64,000 bases of DNA from assembly GCA_002715505.1 (NCBI GenBank), contig PAZF01000002.1:47603-111602 (forward strand), given 5' to 3'. The notes below the pieces were generated by a model, which saw only the letters and a list, made by a program, of their open reading frames with translations, ran no database searches and was not told where the DNA came from. A program made the position numbers and the translations under genes. Below, in pieces: positions 43,297 through 52,358 of this stretch; the stretch's first letter is position 1, and the number at the start of each line of letters is the position of its first letter. Source of the stretch: Candidatus Pelagibacterales bacterium. Lineage in GTDB: Bacteria > Pseudomonadota > Alphaproteobacteria > TMED109.

Positions 43297-44085
43297 ATGC
43301 AAAATGATTTATTAGTTAATGATAATGAAGGTATTTTAGAAATTACATTTAATAGACCTGAAAGAAAAAATGCTATTTCCAGAAATATGTTTGAAGAGCT
43401 TCTAGGAATATTAGAAAAAAATATATACAAAAGTAATTTAAAAGCATTATTTTTATCTGGCAGTGGAGATGCATTTTCAGCAGGTGGAGATGTAAAAGAC
43501 ATGGCAGCAAATACAGAAAATATTTCATTGCAAGAAAAGACACAAAATCTTAGAAGAATAATGGAAATATCAAAGATTATTTATAATTCTCCAGTGCCTA
43601 CTGTAGCTGTAATAAATGGAGTAGCTGCTGGAGCAGGATTTGCATTAAGCCTTGCTTGTGATTTTAGAATTAGTACAGAATTAGGAAAATTTACTACGGC
43701 ATTTTCTAAAGTTGGCTTTTCTGGCGATTTTGGAGTAAGTTTCTTTTTATCAAAAATAGTAGGAACTTCCAAAGCAAAAGAATTATTATTTTTTTCAGAT
43801 GTAATAGATGCTAAAAATGCTTTTCAGTTAGGTATTATTAATTACTTAATTGAAAGTAACAATCAACAAGAATTTATAAATGAAATTAAAAATAAGTTTA
43901 AAAAATTAGCTCCTATAGCTATTAAATATATAAAAAAAAATATCATTAACTTTGATACGGGAAATTTCGAAAAATATCTTGAAGATGAAGCTCTTTATCA
44001 AATGATATGCAGTGAAACAGAGGATCATAAAAATGCTGTAAAAGCATTTGTTAACAAGGAAAAAATGAAGTTTCAAGGAAAATAA
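43297..44085 (+). CDS. Enoyl-CoA hydratase/isomerase (crotonase) family enzyme
   Basis: 262 residues. GILEITFNRPERKNAISRNMF at the start, ALFLSGSGDAFSAGGDVKDMA for the first oxyanion site, VINGVAAGAGFALSLACDFRI for the second. The catalytic acid region reads SKVGFSGDFGVSFFLSKIVG, with Asp in the position seen in PaaG-like isomerases instead of the hydratase Glu. It could be an enoyl-CoA isomerase/hydratase for benzoyl- or adipyl-CoA breakdown. GGGAATTAC precedes the ATG. Confidence 0.88.
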   Translation: MQNDLLVNDNEGILEITFNRPERKNAISRNMFEELLGILEKNIYKSNLKALFLSGSGDAFSAGGDVKDMAANTENISLQEKTQNLRRIMEISKIIYNSPVPTVAVINGVAAGAGFALSLACDFRISTELGKFTTAFSKVGFSGDFGVSFFLSKIVGTSKAKELLFFSDVIDAKNAFQLGIINYLIESNNQQEFINEIKNKFKKLAPIAIKYIKKNIINFDTGNFEKYLEDEALYQMICSETEDHKNAVKAFVNKEKMKFQGK

Positions 44086-44090
44086 ATTAT

Positions 44091-44891
44091 TTATTTTTTT
44101 AATTTAATTTTTTTAAGAGCTAGTTTATGGTCTGAGTGATTATGACTTATACCTTGAAATAAAGCACAGAACTCAAGAAACTCCTCAAGAGGTAATTTAC
44201 TTCCCATTTTTAAGAGTCTCTTCGTAAATCTTAATGTATTGGCTGGTTTTTTTGCTATTATATTAGCAAAATTAAACACTTCTTTTAATAATAAATCTTT
44301 TTCGACCTCTTTTATAACTATTCCAAGCTCTAAAGCTTCTTTTGAAAATATTTTTCTACCAGTAAATGTTAGTTCAGCTGCCTTTTGATATCCTACAATT
44401 TTTTGTAAAAAGTATGCCCCACCATCACCAGGAATTATACCTAAATTTATAAAGTTTTCCGAAAAATATGCATCTTTAGACATAATTCTAAAGTCACACA
44501 TGCAAGCTAAGTCAAAGCCAGCACCCATTGCAGGCCCATTAATTGCTGCAATAATAGGAATTTCTATTTTTTCTATAGCTTTTGGGATCATCTGAATTCC
44601 ATAGCGATATTTTTTTTCTACTTCCTCTGCTTTTCCAGAAAAACTACTATTTTTCTTTAACATTTCTTTTATATTTCCACCAGATGAAAATGCTTCTCCC
44701 ATGCCTGTAATGATAAGAACGGAAATTTTATTATTTTTATTTACAAAATCAGCAGTTTTGATAATGTCTTCTATTAAAAATGATCCTGTTAGAGCATTTC
44801 TAATGTCATTTCTATTAAATTTAAGTAGTGCAATTTTATTCTTAATTTGAAGAATACTATCCTTTAATACTATTTTTTTTATAATTTTCAT
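44091..44891 (-). CDS. Enoyl-CoA hydratase/isomerase (crotonase) family enzyme
   Basis: 266 residues, a second crotonase. IALLKFNRNDIRNALTGSFL, LIITGMGEAFSSGGNIKEML and AAINGPAMGAGFDLACMCDFRI are intact. The catalytic acid region NLGIIPGDGGAYFLQKIVG has Gly-Asp, again the isomerase/PaaG-like form. Convergent with the crotonase at 43297 (5 bp apart), so they are not in one operon. Likely acts on CoA intermediates of the same catabolism. Confidence 0.88.
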   Translation of the reverse strand: MKIIKKIVLKDSILQIKNKIALLKFNRNDIRNALTGSFLIEDIIKTADFVNKNNKISVLIITGMGEAFSSGGNIKEMLKKNSSFSGKAEEVEKKYRYGIQMIPKAIEKIEIPIIAAINGPAMGAGFDLACMCDFRIMSKDAYFSENFINLGIIPGDGGAYFLQKIVGYQKAAELTFTGRKIFSKEALELGIVIKEVEKDLLLKEVFNFANIIAKKPANTLRFTKRLLKMGSKLPLEEFLEFCALFQGISHNHSDHKLALKKIKLKK

Positions 44892-44960
44892 ATTATTAAC
44901 AAACTTAGTAAGCTTTATATATTAAATTAAATTTTCATAAAGCTTAAGTGTATTATTTTA

Positions 44961-46157
44961 CTAATTATAAGCACTTTCAGAGTGGCTAGAAACATCTAGT
45001 CCCGCCTCTTCTTCTTCCTCTGATACCCTTATTCCTACAAACTTCTTTATAAAAAAAAGTATAATAAAAGAAGCTAATATAGCCCACACGGCTACAGCTA
45101 AGCTTCCAATAACTTGAACCTTTAGTTGTCCTAATATAGTTAGTTCTGAATGACCTAATCCCCCAAAAGAAGACGATCCCAGTGGAGCTAATAAAAGTGT
45201 TCCAAGTAATCCTCCTACACCGTGTACTGCAAATACATCTAAGGTATCATCAATTTTCAATACATTTTTTACAAAACCTACCATGTAATAGCATAATATT
45301 GCTGATAAAATTCCAATCAACAAAGCACCAGAGGGACCAACAAAGCCTGAGGCAGGAGTTATAGTTGCAAGACCTGCAATACATCCAGTAGCAGTACCTA
45401 CTAGAGTAGGCTTTCCGTGCTTAAACCATTCTATAAGCATCCAAACTAAAGATGCTGTAGCTGCAGAAATATGGGTAACAGTCATTGCCATTCCGGCGTT
45501 TCCATCAGCTGCCAAAGCACTACCTCCATTAAAACCAAACCATCCTACCCATAACATTGATGTTCCTATCATAACTAGAGGAGGACTATGCGGTACTAGT
45601 TGTTTTTTACTCTTTCTAGGCCCTAATAAGTATGCAAAAACTAATGCAGAAACTCCACAATTTAAGTGAACTACTAAACCTCCTGCAAAATCCTGAACTC
45701 CCATGTTAGACAACCAACCGCCACCCCAAATCCAATGCGTTATTGGGGCATATACAATTATTAACCATATAAAGCTAAATAATAAAACTGCGATAAATTT
45801 AGCTCTTTCAACAAATGCTCCAACTATTAAGGCAGGTGTTATAATTGCAAAAGTCATTTGGAACATAAAAAAAACAGTCTCCGGCAACCCTGCAAACTCT
45901 GACTCTAGATTGACTCCATTCAAAAAAGACTTGGATAAGTTACCAAAAAAATCTCCAGTTTCAGTAAAAGCTATGCTATAACCAGCTATAAACCATGTTA
46001 AAGACATTAAACATGCTACAGAAAAACATTGTATTAAGACTGATATAAGATTTTTTGAGTAAACTAAACCTCCATAAAAAAGTGCTAACCCTGGTAAAGT
46101 CATAAATAAAACTAAAACTGTAGATATTAATATCCACGCTGTATTTGCTTCAATCAT
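44961..46157 (-). CDS. amt: Ammonium transporter (Amt/MEP/Rh family)
   Basis: 398 residues with about eleven membrane spans and no signal peptide. Conserved blocks: LPGLALFYGGLV, VERAKFIAVLLFSFIWLIIVYAPITHWIWGGGWL, DFAGGLVVHLNCGVSAL (first pore His), and FAVHGVGGLLGTLL (second pore His). It imports ammonium or ammonia through the inner membrane. No glnK lies beside it. The leader (46217-46267) folds as a glutamine riboswitch and GGAGG precedes the start, so expression is probably tied to cellular glutamine. Confidence 0.96.
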   Translation of the reverse strand: MIEANTAWILISTVLVLFMTLPGLALFYGGLVYSKNLISVLIQCFSVACLMSLTWFIAGYSIAFTETGDFFGNLSKSFLNGVNLESEFAGLPETVFFMFQMTFAIITPALIVGAFVERAKFIAVLLFSFIWLIIVYAPITHWIWGGGWLSNMGVQDFAGGLVVHLNCGVSALVFAYLLGPRKSKKQLVPHSPPLVMIGTSMLWVGWFGFNGGSALAADGNAGMAMTVTHISAATASLVWMLIEWFKHGKPTLVGTATGCIAGLATITPASGFVGPSGALLIGILSAILCYYMVGFVKNVLKIDDTLDVFAVHGVGGLLGTLLLAPLGSSSFGGLGHSELTILGQLKVQVIGSLAVAVWAILASFIILFFIKKFVGIRVSEEEEEAGLDVSSHSESAYN

Positions 46158-46216
46158 AGAAAATCCTCCGTAAATTAATTATTCTACTTTCAGTTGAAAT
46201 ATGGCTTGTTGAAATA

Positions 46217-46267
46217 GATGCGTTCCTTCAGCTACAAGCTTACTTCCGACCGTAAGGTTGAACGTAT
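46217..46267 (-). promoter_or_regulatory. Glutamine riboswitch (glnA-type RNA) in the amt leader
   Basis: On the minus strand the leader has ACGUUC (46265-46260), GGUCGGAAGUA in the middle and CUGAAGGAACGC at the end. CGUUC pairs with GAACG (P1), ACC with GGU (P2, loop UUAC) and AGC with GCU (P3, loop UUGUA). This three-way junction with conserved CGGAAGUA and GAAGGAACGC is what I know of the glnA RNA, shown to bind L-glutamine in cyanobacteria and marine bacteria, and often upstream of nitrogen genes. It ends 60 bases before the amt ATG, with a ribosome-binding site between. Not confirmed by a covariance search. Confidence 0.8.
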
Positions 46268-46272
46268 TTAAA

Positions 46273-46300
46273 ATGTTATACTATTGTGCGCTTAAGTCAA
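46273..46300 (-). promoter_or_regulatory. Probable sigma-70 promoter of amt
   Basis: A TTGACT (-35, at 46295-46300 on the minus strand) is followed by TATAAC/TAACAT (46273-46280) at 14-16 bp. The site lies between the ndh stop (46312) and the riboswitch, so the amt leader starts about here. Spacing is shorter than the optimal 17, so the exact -10 is uncertain. Confidence 0.45.
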
Positions 46301-46311
46301 TATACTAAAAA

Positions 46312-47928
46312 TTAATCTAATTTCTTAAAGTTTTTCTTTATATAATTATTAAAATATTGATTAAAAGGAATGAAATGATTGTTCATTACTTTAAATGTTT
46401 CTCTATCAATCTTTACAACTTTTGAGTCCTCTAAAGCTTCTATAGTTCCAGTTCTTCTAGATCCTGATAAAATAACTCTTGCACCAAAATGGTCATTTCT
46501 TTTATAAAATTTAGTAAACCCTTTTCCAGAATGAGTTTTTTTAAAGGTATTTTTAAACGAACCTTTTAAGACTATATAAAATCCATCTGCAATCATTCCC
46601 TCTTTGAAAACTATGTCTCCTTTTTTAAAATTTTGATAAGCAACTGCATTATTTTTTAAAGATCTTGTCATTACAGCATTTCTTGGAACTAGAAACTCAA
46701 CAATCCATCCCGTCAAAACACGAATCTTTGTAGAAAAACTGGGAAGAAAAGACAAATAAAACACTCTCCATATGAACCAAGCTAAAAAACCTTTTATAGT
46801 TAAAAAATAAATCTTTCCTACTCCATCTCTAGATCCAAGTGATGCCAAGGATCCTTTTGATGAATATTGAAATTCTTTAAGTTTCTTTTTTTCTATAGAA
46901 TTTTTAATATTATTTGCTAATAACTTTCCTTGCCTAACCGCAAATTGTGCGTTAGGAGGAGCATATGCGACCTTCCCTTGTTTATACAACATATTTTTCT
47001 TATCTTTATTAGGAATTAATGCTGCGTCGCCAGCGGCCCATACATTTTCCAAATCATCAATTTTTAGGTATTTATTTGTGATTATTTTTCCGTGTTGTAG
47101 TTTAAGGCCACTATCTTTAATTATTTTTGACACTGTGGAACCTATAGTTGAAATGACTGTATGCGTTTCAATTTTGCTTTTGTTGCCTAAAAATACTTGG
47201 TACTGCGTTACCTCTTCAAGAGCTGTATTTAAATGAATATGAATATTATTTTTAACAAACTTTTTAAGGGTATACTCTCCAACATTTTTATCCATATCTG
47301 GTAGCAGCTGATTAGCATATTCGACAATATGAAAGTTTAAGTCCTTTTTTTCTAAAGAACTATAATAAGGAATTAATCTGTCTACCATTTCCTTAATTTC
47401 TCCTATAGTTTCAACACCAGAAAAACCTCCTCCTATTACTACTATATTTAAAAGTCTTTTTTTTAAGTCAATATTTGTAGTAACATCCGCTAATTCTAGA
47501 CACCCTAAAATATGATTTCTTAAATCATAGGCATCTTGTAAACTTCTCATAGTAAATGCATGGTCCTTTAAACCTTTTACTATGTCTAAATTACTTACCT
47601 GACCAAGTGTAATTACTAATTGATCGTAAGGTAGTTTGTGAGAGCTTTTCTTAAAGCCTTGCAAAATTGAAACTTGCTTATTTTTAAAGTCTATGCTTTC
47701 TATTTCTGCATTTCTATACTTTATTCCTTTCAGCATCTGTCTGATTGGCGTTACTGCATCAGAACTATAAATAGTACCAGATGCAACTTCTGGCAATAAA
47801 GGTTGAAAAATAAAATAATTATTATCGCTTATTAATTCAACTTCATGATCTTTTACACCTAATTTCTGAAGGTTTTTAGCAGTATATATACCTGCAAAAC
47901 CACCGCCCAAAATAAGTATTTTTTTCAT
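46312..47928 (-). CDS. NDH-2-type FAD dehydrogenase fused to cyclic-nucleotide-binding fold
   Basis: 538 residues. N-terminal 1-400: NDH-2 with ILILGGGFAGIYTAKNL (FAD) and IVVIGGGFSGVETIGEI (NADH), plus VWAAGDAALIPN. NDH-2 oxidises NADH and reduces quinone on the inner face of the membrane without pumping protons. C-terminal about 430-525 is a cNMP-binding beta-roll: FKKGDIVFKEGMIADGFYIVLKG and DHFGARVILSGSRRTGTI. The phosphate cassette has FGA where cAMP/cGMP binders have FGE, while the Arg is present, so ligand binding may be altered. Last gene of the box-linked operon, 14 bp after the ThDP gene. Confidence 0.9.
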   Translation of the reverse strand: MKKILILGGGFAGIYTAKNLQKLGVKDHEVELISDNNYFIFQPLLPEVASGTIYSSDAVTPIRQMLKGIKYRNAEIESIDFKNKQVSILQGFKKSSHKLPYDQLVITLGQVSNLDIVKGLKDHAFTMRSLQDAYDLRNHILGCLELADVTTNIDLKKRLLNIVVIGGGFSGVETIGEIKEMVDRLIPYYSSLEKKDLNFHIVEYANQLLPDMDKNVGEYTLKKFVKNNIHIHLNTALEEVTQYQVFLGNKSKIETHTVISTIGSTVSKIIKDSGLKLQHGKIITNKYLKIDDLENVWAAGDAALIPNKDKKNMLYKQGKVAYAPPNAQFAVRQGKLLANNIKNSIEKKKLKEFQYSSKGSLASLGSRDGVGKIYFLTIKGFLAWFIWRVFYLSFLPSFSTKIRVLTGWIVEFLVPRNAVMTRSLKNNAVAYQNFKKGDIVFKEGMIADGFYIVLKGSFKNTFKKTHSGKGFTKFYKRNDHFGARVILSGSRRTGTIEALEDSKVVKIDRETFKVMNNHFIPFNQYFNNYIKKNFKKLD

Positions 47929-47942
47929 AAACTAACAGTCCT

Positions 47943-49664
47943 TTAATTCTCTTCTCTAAATTTTTTTTCTAAATCATCCCAAATATCAAGTGCCTGATAC
48001 TTGGGAACTAAACCTAACCCTTTTATTGCATCCGATGAAATCATTGTAGAGGATGTTATAACATCTACAACTGAAGGAGTATTTTTTAAAGCTTTATGAA
48101 TACTATGTTCTAAATCTTCTGGTTTTTCAACTCTTATTCCAAAGGCTCCTAACCCTTGAGCCATTTTAGCGTAATCAGAATGTCTCAAGGTAGTTCCATA
48201 AACTCTGTTTCCATAATTTAGTTTTTGATCTTGTGTTTCTATATTCCAAGCAGCATTATTAGAAATAATAACACAGATATTGGAGTTATTTCTTACTGCT
48301 GTATCCAACTCCATAGCATTAAAGCCAAAAGATCCGTCTCCAATAATACAAATTGTTGGTATATCTTTATGTATTTCTGCTGCAACTATAGCATAAGGAA
48401 TTCCTACACCCAAACAACCAAAAACTCCAGAGTCTAGATAATATTTAGAATCTAGCCAAACTCTCGCAAAACTCAGAATATCACCTCCATCGGCAATACC
48501 TACAAAATCATCTGAGAGTAGTCTTTTAATACAAGTAAAGATATAGGTAGGATTTATTTTAGAGTCATCTCCTATTAAAGAGTGTTCTATATTTTTTGAT
48601 TTTTTGATTTTTTTCAAATGATAAGTTTTAATATTTTCTATCCATTTTTTATCAAAGTTAGTATTTAAGTTTCTTTTATTAATTATTCTAAATACTATTT
48701 CTGGATCAGCATAAATTTCAGGATCACCTCTTCTATTGTCAACTAATTCTTGAGGATTATCAGAAATTCTAATGAATTTGGCTTTATTAAATATTGCAGG
48801 AGATCCGTAGGCTAATTGATAGTCTAGTTTTCTTCCTACTAATATAACTAAATCTGCTTCACTCATAACCTTGCTTCTTGCAGCAAAAACGTTACTTTGA
48901 TGTTTTGAGCTTATTAACCCCCTACTATCTTGAGTGTCTAAATAAAGTACGCTTGTTTTAGATAAAAAATCATTTAAAACATTAGAACAGTTTTTTGCAC
49001 CTCTTCCTGAAATTACTAGAGGTCTTTTTGAAGAGCTAAACTTTGATACAAACAAATCAATACTATTTTCACTAGGCCATATTTGATACGGGTTTTTTTC
49101 TTTTATCCAATCACTTAGAACTAATTTATCTTCAACTTTACTTCTTAATACATCAGTAGGAATCTCAATGTAGCTTGGACCAGGTTCTCCTAAATGTCCA
49201 ATTGAATGAGAAAAAGCTAAATCTAATTCCCTAATAACTTGTTCTGGTACTCTTGCAGTCCTAGAGTACCTAGTTATAGGTCTAAGTATCTCAACATGCG
49301 GTATGTCCTGCAATGGTCCCCTATTAGACTGAGGGATAGTAGTACATCCACCTATAAGAATAATAGGTGTATATGATAAACTAGCATTAGCTATACCAGT
49401 AACTGTATTGGTTACCCCTGGTCCAGCAGTGACCATCGCTACTCCAATTTTATTTGTTAGCATAGAATAGGCTTGAGCCATATGAATAGCAGCTTTTTCA
49501 TCCCTTACATCTATTATTCTTATCCCTAGTTTAAAGCAAAAATCCCAAATAGGTTGTATGTGACCTCCTTGTAAACCAAAAATAATTTTTACTTTTCTTT
49601 TAACTAAAAACTTTACTATCCAAGAAGCAACAGAATTATTATCTATGTTTAGGTCTCTACTCAT
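47943..49664 (-). CDS. ThDP-dependent enzyme, acetolactate synthase/2-hydroxyacyl-CoA lyase superfamily
   Basis: 573 residues. N-terminal pyrimidine domain: VKIIFGLQGGHIQPIWD, then VRDEKAAIHMAQAYS with the activating Glu, and VTAGPGVTNTVTGIANA. A variant LQDIPHVEILRPITRYSRTAR follows, close to the form in 2-hydroxyacyl-CoA lyases and oxalyl-CoA decarboxylases. The pyrophosphate site GDGSFGFNAMELDTAVRNN is complete. It may cleave or decarboxylate a 2-oxo or 2-hydroxy acid; benzoylformate is one option from context, but the enzyme does not look like classical MdlC. Overlaps the acyl-CoA ligase by 8 bp. Confidence 0.88.
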   Translation of the reverse strand: MSRDLNIDNNSVASWIVKFLVKRKVKIIFGLQGGHIQPIWDFCFKLGIRIIDVRDEKAAIHMAQAYSMLTNKIGVAMVTAGPGVTNTVTGIANASLSYTPIILIGGCTTIPQSNRGPLQDIPHVEILRPITRYSRTARVPEQVIRELDLAFSHSIGHLGEPGPSYIEIPTDVLRSKVEDKLVLSDWIKEKNPYQIWPSENSIDLFVSKFSSSKRPLVISGRGAKNCSNVLNDFLSKTSVLYLDTQDSRGLISSKHQSNVFAARSKVMSEADLVILVGRKLDYQLAYGSPAIFNKAKFIRISDNPQELVDNRRGDPEIYADPEIVFRIINKRNLNTNFDKKWIENIKTYHLKKIKKSKNIEHSLIGDDSKINPTYIFTCIKRLLSDDFVGIADGGDILSFARVWLDSKYYLDSGVFGCLGVGIPYAIVAAEIHKDIPTICIIGDGSFGFNAMELDTAVRNNSNICVIISNNAAWNIETQDQKLNYGNRVYGTTLRHSDYAKMAQGLGAFGIRVEKPEDLEHSIHKALKNTPSVVDVITSSTMISSDAIKGLGLVPKYQALDIWDDLEKKFREEN

Positions 49665-51222
49665 TTTTACTCGTTTTTTTAATCATCAATCTTAATTCTT
49701 TATGTAAAATTTTACCTGTTGAATTTCTTGGCATTTTTTTTTCAGGAAGAAAAATAACTTTCTTAGGACACTTATACTTGGCTAATCTAGACTTAGTCCA
49801 TTTAATTATATTCTCTTCTTTAAGCTCACAACCCTTCTCTGGAACAACAAAAGCACATACTACTTCTCCCCATTTTTTATCTGAACTACCAATAACTGCA
49901 ACATCTTTAATTTTATGATGACTGCCCAATATATTTTCTACCTCCGCAGGATAAATATTCTCACCACCTGAAATGATCATATTATTTTTTCTATCTACTA
50001 ATTTAATATATCCTTCTTTAGTTCTAAAAGCTAAATCACCGACTGTTACATAATCATTTAAAAAAGCTTCTGAGGTTTTTTTTGTATTTCGCCAATAATT
50101 AGAAAAATTATAGGGTGTACATGCATAAAGTTCTCCTATTACTTCATCATCAACTTCCTTTTTATTCTCATCTAAAATTAATATTGGTTTTGACCCAACA
50201 CATTCTTTTCCTACAGTGCCTATTTTCTTAAATTGCTCAGATGGGTGCAGCATTGTAACCCACCCTGACTCACTAGAACCGTAAAGTTCAAATAATTTTG
50301 CTGATTTAAAATATTTCAAGATCTCTCTTTTTGTATCCTTTCTAGCCGGTGCTGAAGAAATCATAAAATTAAAATCTTTTGTGATAATTTTTTTAATTTT
50401 ATTTTTTTTAATGTAGTCTAAAATTATAATATAATGAGTTGGCACTAAGGAAGTAAAATTACAATTATTTAATTTTATAAGATTAAAAAAATGTTTAGGC
50501 TCAAAACTTTTTTTTGAATAAATGCTTATACTTGCACCTGAAAAGATATAAGAGCAAAAGAAATTGAAAGAGTTAGCATGAAATAATGGCATAACTATTA
50601 GAGCATTATCCTCTTTTTTGATGGATAGTTCAACTGCAGTCACGGCAGAAAGCAAATAATATCCTTTATGATTTCTTACCACTCCCTTCGGCTTTCCAGT
50701 GGTTCCTGATGTGTAAAGCAATGACCAATTGTCTAAAATTTTAACTTTAATTTTTGATTTTTTGATATATATTTTTTTATCTTTTAATATTTTATCATAA
50801 TATGAACATTCTTCTCTTCTAGATTTTTCATTAATAATAATACAATATCTTTTATTTATTAATTTTTTATTTATTAAATTCTTATAAATATTTTTAAATT
50901 CACTTTGAAAAATAAAACATTTAGGCTTGGCGTCATTCCAAACATCTATCACTTCTTTTAGTTGAAATCTAAAATTTATAGGAACTATAATAACTCCCAT
51001 TTTTGATGTGGCATAAAATATTTCTGCATATTCAATACAGTTAAAAGCGAGTAAGGCAACCCTGTCTCCTTTTTTAAGGCCAATACTATTAAAATATGAA
51101 TAAAGCTTGTTGCCATTCGCTAATAAATTTTTATAAGTTAAATTTCTAAATTCATCACTAACTACTATTTTATCAGGGGTTATTCTAGAAAATGATTCAA
51201 TAATTTCGTTAAATGTAAGCAT
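49657..51222 (-). CDS. AMP-forming acyl-CoA ligase, substrate unknown
   Basis: 521 residues. Adenylation motifs LLYTSGTTGKPKGVVRNHKG, ELYGSSESGWVTML, and the C-terminal MPRNSTGKILHKEL with catalytic Lys are present. It activates a carboxylic acid to its CoA thioester. The pocket is not readable from the sequence; the group includes long-chain and cyclohexane-carboxylate ligases. It follows the TRAP binding protein gene by 17 bp, so it may activate the imported acid. Confidence 0.9.
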   Translation of the reverse strand: MLTFNEIIESFSRITPDKIVVSDEFRNLTYKNLLANGNKLYSYFNSIGLKKGDRVALLAFNCIEYAEIFYATSKMGVIIVPINFRFQLKEVIDVWNDAKPKCFIFQSEFKNIYKNLINKKLINKRYCIIINEKSRREECSYYDKILKDKKIYIKKSKIKVKILDNWSLLYTSGTTGKPKGVVRNHKGYYLLSAVTAVELSIKKEDNALIVMPLFHANSFNFFCSYIFSGASISIYSKKSFEPKHFFNLIKLNNCNFTSLVPTHYIIILDYIKKNKIKKIITKDFNFMISSAPARKDTKREILKYFKSAKLFELYGSSESGWVTMLHPSEQFKKIGTVGKECVGSKPILILDENKKEVDDEVIGELYACTPYNFSNYWRNTKKTSEAFLNDYVTVGDLAFRTKEGYIKLVDRKNNMIISGGENIYPAEVENILGSHHKIKDVAVIGSSDKKWGEVVCAFVVPEKGCELKEENIIKWTKSRLAKYKCPKKVIFLPEKKMPRNSTGKILHKELRLMIKKTSKNE

Positions 51223-51239
51223 TTAGATTACTATTAAAA

Positions 51240-52358
51240 TTATGTAAATTTAAGTCTAAGTTTAAGGTATTCATTGTCAGAGAACTTATGATATGAATTG
51301 AATATAGAGATATTTTTTCTCCAATCTTCATAAATTTTTTTGTAAATTAAATCATTTTCTGCATTTTCTTTCACAATAGCTTTAGAGTGCTTAAAAAACT
51401 CTTCTATAATTTCACTAGTATATTGCGCTATTTTTATACCATACTTATTTCTCAATATAGCAAGGGTTTTTGCATTTTTATAAAAATATTCTGAGACTAC
51501 TTCAATATAATTTGCATAGGAAGCATTTTTAATTATTTCTTTATATTCTAGTGGAAAACTATTCCATAGCTCGTTATTAATCATAAATTCACAAAGTGTA
51601 CTGGGCTCATGAATGCCAGGACCATAATAATATTTTGCAACTTTATGAAAACCCATAGTCATATCTGGCCATGGGCCTGCCCATTCTGCAGCATCAAGCA
51701 CACCCAGTTTTAAGGAATTTATTACCTCTCCCCCAGATAAATTTACAGATATTGCTCCCATTCTATTTATGACTTCTGCTCCCAATCCTGGCATTCTCAT
51801 TTTCAATCCTTTAAAGTCCTGAACACTGTTAATCTTTTTATTAAACCAACCTCCCATAGTAGTACCTGTATCACCAGCAGGAAAACCTTTAAGATTAAAT
51901 TTTTTATATAATTCGTCCCATAAGTTTTGGCCCTTTCCTTCAGTTAACCAAACAAATATTTCTTTAGAAGTCATACCACCTGGTATACAACAAAAGAATG
52001 GTATAGCCTTATGTTTTGATATCCAATACTGAGGAGCTGTATAGGCACAATCTACAATTTTTTCTCTAACTGCATCAAATACTTCAAATGCAGGAACAAT
52101 TTCTCCTGCTGCATAATGAAGAATATCAATTTTTCCTTGAGACATTTTTTTTATTTTTTTCGCTAATCTTTGAGCTGGAATATCAGCACCAGGAAGATTT
52201 CTAGGAAAAGATGTTGCCATTTTTAACTTAATAGAAGGAAATTTATTACCAGATATATCATTAATTTTTTCATCATTTCTATTACAACTACCTAACAATG
52301 ATGCTGAGGCCAGCAAAGCAAAGGTTTTTAAAAAATTTCTTTTATTAAACTTGGTCAT
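51240..52358 (-). CDS. TRAP transporter solute-binding protein, TakP-like (second copy)
   Basis: 372 residues; lipoprotein-like leader with LLGSCNRN (Cys near residue 25) after NFLKTFALLASASLLG. Carboxylate-site blocks GLKMRMPGLGAEVINRM (Arg), LDAAEWAGP and YYYGPGIHEPS match TakP, a Rhodobacter binding protein for 2-oxo acids. Clear paralogue of the gene at 11438. The 3' end of the hydrolase gene overlaps its start by 14 bp. The membrane subunits dctQ/dctM are absent from the operon and window. Confidence 0.9.
   Translation of the reverse strand: MTKFNKRNFLKTFALLASASLLGSCNRNDEKINDISGNKFPSIKLKMATSFPRNLPGADIPAQRLAKKIKKMSQGKIDILHYAAGEIVPAFEVFDAVREKIVDCAYTAPQYWISKHKAIPFFCCIPGGMTSKEIFVWLTEGKGQNLWDELYKKFNLKGFPAGDTGTTMGGWFNKKINSVQDFKGLKMRMPGLGAEVINRMGAISVNLSGGEVINSLKLGVLDAAEWAGPWPDMTMGFHKVAKYYYGPGIHEPSTLCEFMINNELWNSFPLEYKEIIKNASYANYIEVVSEYFYKNAKTLAILRNKYGIKIAQYTSEIIEEFFKHSKAIVKENAENDLIYKKIYEDWRKNISIFNSYHKFSDNEYLKLRLKFT

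Noticed and set aside
47943..49664. Calling the ThDP enzyme acetolactate synthase for valine/leucine synthesis
   Set aside because: There is no small regulatory subunit or ilvC beside it, and context is aromatic catabolism; the superfamily is too broad for a specific call.
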